Origin: Bipolaris cookei
Taxonomy: Eukaryota; Ascomycota; Dothideomycetes; Pleosporales; Pleosporaceae
Assembly (NCBI GenBank): GCA_002286855.1
Contig: NRSV01000073.1
Location: forward strand, 124,001-188,000
Direction: 5' to 3'
Length of the DNA stretch: 64,000 bases
The notes under the pieces were generated by a model, which was given only the letters and a program-made list of their open reading frames with translations, did not search any database and was not told where the DNA came from. Position numbers and translations under genes: made by a program. This document shows, one piece after another, positions 54,931 to 64,000 of this stretch (positions are counted from its first letter, which is position 1; each line of letters starts with the position of its first letter).

Positions 54931-55587
54931 CCGCTCCCAATTTCACTGTCAGTGTCGTTCTCCTGATAGCTGTCTACCCTATCACGGCATCAACGTCTAG
55001 GATTGAACCTAATCTTTTGCAAGTTTCCGGTAGCCATTGTATGAGACATGTACTTTAAAGACAGACTGGCGTCAGATATCTTATTTGAAGTAGGAGTTGT
55101 AAAGAGCAAATTCCTTGGTTGAGACTATGGTCGTCGTTGATGACCAAATCACACGGGTCTTAGTTCTTATCTGTAGAATTGTCAACAAGCTTACGGGGCC
55201 ATATGAGATTACATTCTTTGTCGAACGGGTGATGTACATGCTGATATCTTACAAGGTGATGCCTCTACTGCATTGATAATTCAAAATAATCCAAATTACT
55301 CTAAATACGCATTGTATTGAAAATTCTAAGCTGATTTTTCGCAGTTGGGATGAAGGCGCATGACTCATGGCATTAGGAATGCCCTGAAAATCTACATAGC
55401 ACCTAAACTATGATGCTGACAGTATGCCTTGTTTCGGTGAGGCACCATATACTGACAAGGCGTAGACCAGTAAACTCTCCAGCAATTGAAATCCTGGAGA
55501 TTGACTTCTTATCTGTAGTGGCACTATACCACCAGGACCAGCAGTGAGTGGTGTACCATTTAGCGTCAGGCTATTTCAAGCTTCGCG
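54931..55587. other. Intergenic region
   Basis: AT-rich; no gene or structured repeat recognised apart from the end of the acidic repeat. Confidence 0.4.
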
Positions 55588-56079
55588 ATGAGAACAGGCA
55601 GCAGTTTATTCACTGCTCAAGATGCCCGCTTTAGGCAAGGAGTTTCGCCTCTAATTAGTCTTGTCAAACGGAACGATTGCGGCCATTCTCTTCCTCGTAT
55701 CGATGAGGAAGGATCTTGCGGAAAACGAGTGGAACTGCTGGCTAGCGCAATGGCGACCTCTCAAAGTCAGACGCAGGCGCCGGAAGTTCCTCAAATAATC
55801 ATCACAAAACCTTGCGCCAGGTTGCACCGCTACTCGAGTTCATTGTCGCCGATTCAGGAGGACACGGCAGGCGTGAAGATAGGACTTACGGGTGGCCAGC
55901 TCCACCGTTCGCCTCTAGATACCAGAGCTGGGGAAGACTTGGGATACATGCAATCAGCTGCACGGCACGTCGACACCTTGAGTCGATATGATGCCGAGCA
56001 ACTAGAAAGAGGTCTTGAAGGCTCTGGCGCTACCGGTACAGAGGAGGCCGACGGCAGACAGAAATCATATGACTTGTGA
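55588..56079 (+). CDS. Small hypothetical protein
   Basis: ATG ORF of 163 aa, hydrophilic, with no signal peptide or membrane span. The central part (QTQAPEVPQIIITKPCARLH, then RYSSSLSPIQEDTAG) has the look of a short linear-motif region. The C-terminus is acidic (AEQLERGLEGSGATGTEEAD). No family recognised and no intron needed. The surrounding sequence is repeat-derived, so a chance ORF is possible; the length and lack of low-complexity bias are the only support. Confidence 0.3.
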   Translation: MRTGSSLFTAQDARFRQGVSPLISLVKRNDCGHSLPRIDEEGSCGKRVELLASAMATSQSQTQAPEVPQIIITKPCARLHRYSSSLSPIQEDTAGVKIGLTGGQLHRSPLDTRAGEDLGYMQSAARHVDTLSRYDAEQLERGLEGSGATGTEEADGRQKSYDL

Positions 56080-56960
56080 GCCCTGCATAGGTCGCGAGTA
56101 CGAAAACCTGGGAGACTGTTGCGATTCCAGCGTCAGGCGGTGGTTTGAATAGGATAGATATCTGGCCTCAAAACTGGGTCGCTCGTGGTCTTTGGAGCAG
56201 CATGGGATCTGTTGTGAGAAGGAACCAGGTCACTCATAGTGCCTGCCTATCAGATACGACTACATAGCCGAGGATAGCTCACCAAACAAACTCATCACTC
56301 TAACTCCCCGATTTTAATACGATTTGTAGATCTAATAAATAATTGCAAGCTCCTGTAAATAGCTGGTTGCGGCACATAGGGATTTGCGTCACGGAGGGAT
56401 GGACGTTAAAACAAAAGGATGGGGGTACGAGAAATGAGAACTGCATGTACGTATTACGGACAACTTCAGCAGCGCAGAAAATATTGCTATTACTATGGTC
56501 CATGTCTGCGAAATAAGACCAAGAAGAAAGGCTATGTCATCACAACCATCGACAATGACAACTACTTGCATTTCGGATTTCAGGTCAGCAAAAGCGAGTC
56601 TCAACCAAGATTCCCTTCACCTCGATTTACGTCTATGTACATCATAGTTACACTCTCATGCAGTTGCAGCTTCCGGTTTCTGTAAGCAGACGACCTCTGA
56701 TCCCACGCTAAGCCTCTGTCGCTTAGTTTCTGTCAGCAATGCGTCTTCTTTTTAGCTCTCAGACCAACCAACGCACGATGTTGATGTAGTCTAGCTCCCT
56801 TTAGACAAGCGTATATCAGGCGGGTTCGGTGTCCTCTGTGGGATGACAATTAGGCTATGTGCGTAAAGCGGAAGCTACAAGTGCATGAAAATGTACCAAA
56901 GATCTCCTTACGTCGGCCGCTAGGTTTTCAATCAACCCCGATGACTGCAACCAAGCGATC
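56080..56960. other. Intergenic region
   Basis: No gene recognised. Contains the second copy of the 22-bp motif (56387-56408) and the promoter side of the O-methyltransferase gene. Confidence 0.4.
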
Positions 56961-58389
56961 ATGGTAAACTTCTGCATCAGCTCTGTTGCGTCCCTTTGTA
57001 TTACTTTATCGCTTTTGTTATCGAGTAATATAACTATATCCGTAATTTCTCGCTCTGTAGCATCATCGAGCGCTAAACTCATCGCTACCATGGCCGCTAT
57101 ACTACTCACCTCTGGACACTCGAATACCAATTTTGACGGGGACGCCGCAGCTGAAAATCTCCTCGAATCTCTTGAATCCCTCGCTGCAGGGAATATCCCT
57201 ATCTGTCTCCGCAACAATGACGAGAAACGCCGCAGATGCCTCGAGGCGATGAGAATGGCCTCACTCATGCTCGAGAAGCCTTGGGATACTATGCAGCGGC
57301 TGGTTTTCTGTACGTTGCCGCCCAACATAGTACAGGTAGGTATCAATTTGGGGTTGTGGAGGCTGCTCGATAGTCGAAATGATGCGGCAATGAGCGTTAG
57401 TGAGCTGGCGGTTGAGCTGGGCACAGAAAAGGCCCTGCTAGTGCGGCTGTTGCGATATGCGGCTACGCAATGGATGGTAGAGCAAGTCGATGTGGAGACG
57501 TACCGGGCAACTAGCCTCACGCACCATCTTTCCATGTCAGGAATTGAGTCTGTGACATTCCATGTGTGAGTGGTTCTGGACGGATTTGTTTCATCGTCAT
57601 GTCTGATTGTGCAGGACTGAGAGAAACATCGCACTCTACAACGCGATACCAAAGTGGTTGGCAGAGAACTCGTACAAACAGCCGCAGGATAACAAAAGCC
57701 TCCCTTTCAACCTGAGTCAAAACACTGATCTGCATTTCTTCGAATGGCTATCGCACCGGCCGCGACATCAACATGCCTTCAACGAATACATGCCCTTCCA
57801 GCGTGTAGGGCAGCAAAGCTGGCTAAACGTGTTCTTGTTCGAGAAGTATGTGCCCGACTTCGGTGCCAACAACAAGCAGCGAACTGTGTTTGTAGACATC
57901 GGTGGCGGCTACGGACACCAGTGTAGGGAGGTGTTGGAGAAACATTCCTGGCTGCACGGACACGTCGTGCTGCAAGACACCCATGGCGCCGCCATCGACT
58001 CTGCGAAAAACATTCGTGGCCTAAAGGTCGTCCACCACGATTTCACCAAGCCGCAACCCATCAAGGGGGCGCACATCTATTATCTTCGCAACATCTTGCA
58101 CGATTGGCCTGATCATGCCTGTCATAACATCCTTTCTCTTCTTAAGGACGTTCTTGCTCCTGACTCGGTTATCCTGGTGGACGAGCTGGTCCTCAGGGAC
58201 GACAAGACCCACTGGTATGGAGCCTCGCACGATCTACTTATGATGGCCAACTACGGAGCGCGAGAGAGGTCACTAGCCGAATGGGATTGCATCCTGGACA
58301 AAGTTGGGCTAGAACGTAAGGAATTTGTGACTTACGGACAAAATGGAGATGGTGTGCAAATAATTGGGCTCCGAGGACTGACCTACTAG
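56961..58389 (+). CDS. SAM-dependent O-methyltransferase
   Basis: Exons 56961-57565 and 57615-58389 are joined by a 49-bp intron (GTGAGT..CAG), giving 459 aa. The in-frame ATG at 57090 would give 416 aa, but residues before it (ISVISRSVASSSAKLIATMA) resemble the usual first helix of the family, so the longer form is preferred. A winged-helix dimerisation domain (VGINLGLWRLL; SVSELAVELGTEKALLVRLL) precedes the catalytic domain. SAM motif I is VFVDIGGGYGHQCREVLEKH. The catalytic His lies in RNILHDWPDHACHNIL, with ILVDELVLRD after it. This is the plant/fungal type used in secondary metabolism. No synthase lies nearby, so the substrate is open. Confidence 0.88.
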
Positions 58390-58507
58390 AAATTGTAATT
58401 CTAAACTTCAATGACTTACTTGAGGATAGATGCAGTTTATAGGAAACACGCCCTTCATATCGCTATATCATCATAGTATCATAATTCAACCATTGCCGCC
58501 CGTCAGA

Positions 58508-59155
58508 TTATCTAGTCATGTGTGGTATCCATTTAGCTTTAAGCTCTCTCTGTACCTTCTTCCGAAACCAACTAAGCGGTACTCGCACAAGTTCATCACA
58601 CTTGTATTCATGCCACTTTCTGATCTTGTGGAGTGATTTGCGCTCCTTCTTAGGTGATAGGAGGACTGTGACCTGCTTTTGCCTATTTGCTTCATACCAG
58701 ATTACATCTTTGACCTTGTAAACACCTCTTGACCACTTTCTCCTAAATAGAAGTTTAGACATCCATTCTCTATCCGCTCTTGGGTGAACACCCTGCCCCA
58801 AATCTCTGTCTTCATAAAGCAGTTGTCTCGATATCATCTTTTCTTGACACTCAGCAAGTAACTCGAAATGGTGTTTCTTTGTGCTTGGATCTAGAACCAC
58901 ACACCACACACGATCTTGCAATGGTTGATACGAAAAGTCATGCTTATTTTGTGTGAAAAGCGGCATCGCCCTAGCCAGAATGTGAAGCCTTGGAAGATTC
59001 TCGAAATTACGGGCGAGGTCACCATGTTGCGGTCTCTCCGACTTTTGAGTTTGTGTAAAACTACCGCTGTCTGATGATGAGCTACTTCTCCTGGCTTTTC
59101 CAGTCTCACAATCTACTGCGTCTTCCGTACAGTCTTTAGGCAACAAAGGTGACAT
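58508..59155 (-). CDS. Orphan basic protein, 215 aa
   Basis: Single-exon ATG ORF. The N-terminal 45 residues are Ser-rich and acidic (ARRSSSSSDSGSFTQTQ). The rest is compact and basic, with many Trp/Lys/Arg (RVWCVVLDPSTKKHHFELLA; REWMSKLLFRRKWSRGVYKV; SLHKIRKWHEYKCDELVRVP). No signal peptide or membrane span, and no domain recognised. The mixture of regularly spaced aromatic and basic residues suggests a folded domain that could bind nucleic acid; this is inference. Its stop faces the O-methyltransferase stop 118 bp away. Its start is 445 bp from the divergent orphan at 59601, and the two may share a promoter. Confidence 0.5.
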   Translation of the reverse strand: MSPLLPKDCTEDAVDCETGKARRSSSSSDSGSFTQTQKSERPQHGDLARNFENLPRLHILARAMPLFTQNKHDFSYQPLQDRVWCVVLDPSTKKHHFELLAECQEKMISRQLLYEDRDLGQGVHPRADREWMSKLLFRRKWSRGVYKVKDVIWYEANRQKQVTVLLSPKKERKSLHKIRKWHEYKCDELVRVPLSWFRKKVQRELKAKWIPHMTR

Positions 59156-59600
59156 TGCGTTACTGCAAAACTCAAGTCGGGATTACTGGTACGAAGTAAC
59201 GGGCCGGAGGTAATTATCTTCCTTTGATGTTCATTATCGCCTGGACACGCTCACTGCATATGGAGCAATGATGACGGGTCACGGCTAAACCCACATCTTG
59301 TACACGTCAGCTGTGCACAACGAGTTCCACAACTGTGAACTAATTAGATTACTTTTCTCACGTTTTCATGGTATAATGCAATGAGCTAGCCGAAATCGCC
59401 AGGACGTCTTTTTGTATCACCAGTTTCATGCATGGCAAGAAGTGAGATAAAAGTAAGCAGTGAGTTTCTAAAAGAACTAAGATTATAGATCAGAAAGAAA
59501 AAGGCAGCTATCCTCTCAGGGCTATCAGTGTTCAAACAGGCTCATTCAGTGCTTTTATTTACTCTCCGGAAGGGCATAGCAGACATATTCAACGGACAAA
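59156..59600. promoter_or_regulatory. Divergent intergenic region between two orphan genes
   Basis: 445 bp between two ATGs pointing away from each other. AT-rich with no recognised site; a shared promoter is plausible. Confidence 0.35.
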
Positions 59601-61136
59601 ATGGTGAAAGATAAGGCCAGCGGTTTCGGTTTATACTATGATTCCGGTATGACTGGCGACCTTCAAGATAGAAGTCACTGCAAAGAATGGTATGAACCCT
59701 TTTTTCGTTTGGGAAAACAGGAAATAATCGTACACAGTCTAAGGAAAGATGAAGACATTGATAAGATCAAGGCTGAGCTGAGGAAGGAAGTCGACAACTA
59801 CAAAGATGCGAGTCGATACATTGCAGATTACGAAACAAGGATACTAAATTTACAAAAAAAACAAATGGAAGATAAAAATGAAGTAAGTTGGCCTTGATCA
59901 ATGAACCCCGGTTGCTGCTCACAACGAGAAAAGATTGAAGAGTTGAAAAAGAGATGTATGGCGGCGGAAGAGAATTTCGAATCTTGTGAATCCGCACTGC
60001 TCGAAGAAGAGGCCGACCATGAAAAACTCAAGAAGTCGTTTGAGAGAGAAAGCGAGAAACTTAAGTATGAAGCAAGCTGTCGGAAAGAGGTGGAAAGAGT
60101 AAACGATGATTTACAACGAAAATTAACGGGTGCTAATAAGGAGAACAAGAAACTACAAAACGACTTGTTAGCCGCTAAAAAGAAGAACGAACTGCTTGAA
60201 GAAGCTCTCAACAAGAAATCTGGCCCAGGTCCGACGATTTCATCCCTCCCAACAATTAGGTCGAACAGCCTCCCAACTAGCCAGTCACACGACAACAAAA
60301 CCACTGAAAATAATGATTGCGAAGTATTGGAAACATGCGCAACGGCACGGAAACCTTTGTGCAGCACTCCAGAGCACGTGAGACGAACGAATATGACGAG
60401 ACCCGACCAAAATGTCCGTATTAGAGGAAAACGAACGGCAGAACTCCTAGAAGAAGAAAAGGAAGTGCTAGAGGCCAGAGATACTCGAGAGAAGCAAAAG
60501 AAAAGAGATGCTCGAAAGAAGCGAAAGATAAGAGATGCTAGGGGGGATACAGAATTTCCATTTTCCTTTGAATGCCTCCCTCCTGGACTCACAGAAGCTA
60601 AGCCGGAATCTGGAGAGACAAATGATCAGCACCCCTATCAGGAACCGCCTGATACAGCAAGAGCCAGTATCTGACTAGCAGTAGCGACTCCAAACAAGAA
60701 TAACGAACCCCGTAATCACGTAGACTTTGATAGCACCGCCACTCCTCTCTTTTGGTTGGTCACGCTTCAAGCGAAATCAAAGCCAGTGAACACGATGGGA
60801 ACAGTGGTTGCAATAGACCGGCATAATCTGCAAATTACAGACTCGTCAATAAAAGATATCCCACCCATTAGGGTGCAAAGAAAAGTGTTCGAACTGAAGA
60901 GCCGGGACAGTGACGGAAAACTGGTCAGCAAGACTAAGCTGCCCATCAATGTGGGGGACAGTCTTCTGCTTCGCGGGTTCTTTATTTGTTTTGATCGGAG
61001 GAAAGAAGGCGCAATCCGCCTTCAGATGCGTGGTGAATCCTGTGTGTGGAGATATGGGAACAAAAAATGTGTCAAATGTAGTAAAACTATCACTGAGTCT
61101 GAGTTGGAGGAAGTGAAGAAGCTCTGCTTCCGCTGA
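59601..61136 (+). CDS. Orphan coiled-coil protein with C-terminal cysteine motif, 475 aa
   Basis: Model: exons 59601-59882, 59934-60666 and 60724-61136. Intron 1 is 51 bp (GTAAGT..AAG). Intron 2 is 57 bp (GTATCT..TAG) and removes the only stop between two stretches open in the same frame. The N-terminus is globular (GFGLYYDSGMTGDLQDRSHC), followed by a long coiled coil at about residues 60-210 (ERESEKLKYEASCRKEVERV; NKENKKLQNDLLAAKKKNEL). A basic linker comes next (KQKKRDARKKRKIRDARG). The C-terminal 130 residues are sheet-like (MGTVVAIDRHNLQITDSSIK; INVGDSLLLRGFFICFDRRK) and end with C445-x8-C454-x2-C457-x15-C473, possibly a zinc site. No family recognised. Intron 2 is the weakest part: without it the protein ends at 60674 and the C-terminal domain would be separate. 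Confidence 0.5.
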
Positions 61137-61979
61137 AATTAACGCAAGCAAGATAAGTAGAAAATTACCAAGCAAAGTCTCCTATCTATTCCAAATTCAT
61201 GGAATCATCTCTTCTATTTTCTAGTGATTGTTTTTATAGATATAATGTCCATCCCTAAGTCGCCAGACGCACCCCGACACGAGACGGAGTGCAAGTACTT
61301 TGAGATCAAGCGAATCTAATATTCCGAGTGCGCATGATTAATCTATGATCTCCTGGTAATAGTTTCTTAACCAACTTTAGGCATCTTCTGTACTGTAAGA
61401 TATAAAGATTACCTCGTTGTTGACGCCTGCACGTTGTGTGCAGTCAAACCATTTATTGTGCCGAAATCCAGACCCATGCTACATAGCATTGCGCTTAACT
61501 CTTCAGACTCTCTCAGGTTGATAGGATAACCTATCCAGACTTGTTAGTGCTACTACGGGGATAGGAAGCCACCACCAGCCTTGTGGCGGTTGTCGCGCGC
61601 TCGTTCATGATTGATTGCCACCCTGATAGGCACCTGAGATCGAAGCAGCTTCTTAATGCGGTTGGTGCAGAACCAACCTCGCAGTTACAATGCGAATAAC
61701 TAGCGTGTAATTTACTTTAGGCTGCCAAGAAGGTGGCTATTGTGGCTGTGCAGTTAACTAATCAGTTAATTAGAGTTTCTTTGTCTTTACAGTGGTTAGT
61801 GGAACAACTTAGTCCGATCTCCCAATTAAAGAGCGAAACACAGTTATGCGATTAACAAGAGGTTGTAAAGAATGCATTTTTGCCCCTCCCTAGCAAGCAA
61901 AAAAGAGCCCAATCTAAGGCGAACAAAATCAATATGAAAAACTAGAACACAAACGCGAACCAACTAGTCGAGGGTGGTC
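61137..61979. other. Intergenic region
   Basis: No gene. One short inverted repeat (GGTTGGT..ACCAACC, near 61659-61680) was checked and does not form a tRNA. Confidence 0.4.
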
Positions 61980-64000
61980 TCTAGCCAACTCCCCCCCGCT
62001 GTACACGAACATTCTCACAAGGCGTCAACATGGTGAGATCCGACACAAAAGCCTACACAAATCGCCTATACCTCAAGAAATCGGGGATTACAACTAGCGC
62101 TCAAGGGGCGGTCCAGCGCCACGCAGACAATGCCCGACGTACGATAAGACTAGAAAGCTTTTTGGAAGCGCAAATAGACCAAACAATCAAGGTAGACACG
62201 GCGCTCGCGAATCCAACCACGCCTTCCACCAAAACGCAAAAAAACAGCCAACAGACCGGGGGACCGCTAACCGCCCACTAAAGAGAAAACCCCCCGGGAC
62301 TTAACCAACACAGTAATTTGAACCACCCTGCCGCCCAGACACCAGAGAGCACTATAGCAAATAAATAACAATTAAAAAAACAACAACTAAGAGACGTCTA
62401 GGCCTGCGCAGAGGCCGCAAGGAATGCCGACCATAGAGGACAAAATGGACCCCGATACGCCAAGCAGCCTAACGTCGCCAGTCAGCACCGGCGGGGGGGG
62501 CGCACCCAAAAAGGACGGCAATAACGCCGAAGCAGCACAACCCCCTCCCAGCGGGTGAGTTTCGAAATACCAAAAGACTAGGGGGGGGGAGAGCGCCGCA
62601 CCAAAGAGCAGATACACGCATACCCTAAACCTTGCGGCTCAGTATCAAGAAAACTATAGATCCCACTGCGCCTATCCAGAAACCCGGCAGCGACCAAAAC
62701 CATACCTTAACAGACATACTACTACCCCAACAAACCAAGTACTGGCTCCCACCAACGAAGGACCACCCTACCACCGGGCAAACCAACTGAGAACAATGCA
62801 CACCTCTCAACCTGGGAGCGTAGAAGACCCTCTCTAGAATTCTCGCGGGAAGTGGGGGCCTGGCAAATTATACTCGGGGGGATCAGAGAAACGCCTCCTC
62901 AAACCGAAGATGGAGCTCCCAGGTCACTAAACCACAGCTAATAAGAGAGCCCTACTACACACCTCAGCGGTCTACGGGAGAACAACATAACCGGAGTATT
63001 ATCTAGCGCAGAGGGTGAGCGAAACCCCCAAGATTAACAAAAAAGCTAATCTGCTAAGCTAGCCTACAACTCACCGCCACGCTAGCAAACGTAGCCTAGC
63101 CGCAGAAACGGGCGGAAGCGGAGGGAGCCACACGAGACACCTACCACTCAGCCACGCTTGCAAACGCCTCGCAGCAAGCAACAAAGACACTTAAACAAGC
63201 CACAATTGCAGCGTCAAATAAGGCACAACCAGCAGCCCAACCAGCTCAAAAACCAGCCCAAAACTCCTACGCTGCAATAGCAGCAAATAACCCAAACCAA
63301 GCCTGGACAACAGTACAGCCAAGGAAGAAGCCAGCACAACAAGCCAAAAAACCAGCATCTTACTACCAGACGCTAGTAACGCTAGAAGAAGGCCAAACAA
63401 TTAGCCCTCTACTAGTTAGAAACAAGATCAATCAAGCCTTCCAGAAGGCTGGCATTGCTGGCCCAGTTATCCAACAGGTAGCAATAAGCAAAAGAAACAA
63501 CCTCATCCTTACAACTACCGAAGGATACTCAGGAGAGTTCCTACTAAAGCAAGTTAATACTTGGCAAAACCAGCTCCCAATTAAGAAAGCCCAGCCTCTA
63601 GAGTCCTGGACGAAACTTGTTGTACATGGAGTACCAACAACCTTTGACGGAGCTGAAAACCTTCAGCTACTCCACACAGAAATCCCAACGTACAATAAGA
63701 ACCAGACTATCGTTGGGAACCCCTACTGGCTATCCAGAAGCTGGAAAGATAAGCAAACAAGCTCTATTGTTATTGCTTTCAAATCCGAAGAAGAGGCGAA
63801 GAAAATTGGCAGCAGGATAACGATTCTTGGCCAATCCCTTCGGGTTGAGAAATACCGCCAAATCCCACTAACTGCGCAATGCAGCAAGTGCCAAGGATTT
63901 GGACACAACTATAGCAGGTGTAGAAACCTAGCTAGCTGCCAGTTCTGTGCCGAAAACCACCTAACGGCCCAGCACTACTGCAGTATCTGCAAAACCAAAG
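61980..64000 (+). mobile_element. LINE 5' half with decayed ORF1 (gag-like, CCHC fingers), runs off the window
   Basis: Frame 1 is open from 63100 to the window end (about 300 codons) without an ATG, so it is a continuing reading frame. An Ala/Gln/Pro-rich stretch (ATIAASNKAQPAAQPAQKPA) is followed by a folded part (LVVHGVPTTFDGAENLQLLH; SSIVIAFKSEEEAKKIGSRI). Then comes a zinc-knuckle array, CSKCQGFGHNYSRC followed by CQFCAENHLTAQHYC and CSIC. This is ORF1 of a Tad1-type LINE. A TAG at 63097, a frame change near 63060 (frame 0 upstream reads LAQRVSETPKINKKANLL), and earlier short pieces with ATGs at 62030 and 62424 (MPTIEDKMDPDTPSS) show decay. C/G-rich leader sequence starts around 61980. 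The matching 3' part would lie beyond 64000. Confidence 0.8.

Noticed and set aside
56855..57652. 265-codon minus ORF across the O-methyltransferase
   Set aside because: Shadow of the plus-strand gene; no motif of its own.
36000..61000. Idea of a secondary-metabolite cluster (P450, sulfotransferase-like, O-methyltransferase)
   Set aside because: The genes are 3-15 kb apart with repeats between them, and no PKS, NRPS, terpene synthase or cluster regulator is present.
61561..61720. Possible tRNA around a GGTTGGT/ACCAACC stem
   Set aside because: No cloverleaf or T-loop sequence; only one short stem.

Overview
The window looks like a filamentous ascomycete chromosome segment, most likely Dothideomycetes/Pleosporales. 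The evidence is short introns of about 45-60 bp with GT..AG ends, compact genes with C/T-rich or TATA promoters, fungal-only families (Con-6, 2EXR, Zn2Cys6, CE1 esterase), and transposons of fungal type (Tad1-like LINE, Fot1/pogo, hAT) carrying C-to-T style decay. No tRNA, rRNA or CRISPR was recognised. Two runs of N (307-397 and 48855-48928) are assembly gaps, both inside repeats.

The window alternates gene-rich blocks with transposon-rich, broken blocks. Positions 1-6.8 kb are a repeat graveyard: a pogo transposase piece, a LINE 3' half interrupted by a small repeat, a decayed coiled-coil gene and a second pogo transposase piece. Positions 6.9-29.6 kb are the gene-rich core: a broken Gal80-like oxidoreductase, an MFS transporter, an Atg27-like protein, a Ser/Thr-rich protein, an MDR oxidoreductase, a Con-6 protein, a Pba4/PAC4-type proteasome chaperone, a carnosine N-methyltransferase-like enzyme, a 2EXR protein, Lsm7, a protein with an internal Zn2Cys6 cluster, a cupin and a ubiquitin C-terminal hydrolase. 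Positions 29.7-34 kb hold two hAT elements, the smaller one with an 8-bp target duplication.

Positions 36-46 kb are mixed. They hold a secreted CE1-type esterase, a complete but dead pogo element inserted in the stop codon of a cytochrome P450, a sulfotransferase-like P-loop protein and a multi-pass membrane protein. Positions 46.9-49 kb hold an internally deleted pogo copy and a LINE 3' end. Positions 50.7-61.1 kb form an accessory segment with three unrecognised genes (a 565-aa protein, and a divergent pair of 215 and 475 aa) around one O-methyltransferase. Positions 62-64 kb are the decayed 5' half (ORF1) of a LINE running off the window.

The genes do not form one pathway. The core is mostly housekeeping (RNA decay/splicing, proteasome assembly, autophagy, deubiquitination) plus scattered metabolic enzymes. 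Exon boundaries were placed by eye from splice consensus, frame and family continuity. The most distinctive observations are the transposon that replaced the stop codon of a P450 without changing the protein, the GC-AG intron of Lsm7, two small repeats shared between distant transposon remnants, and the orphan gene segment at the right.
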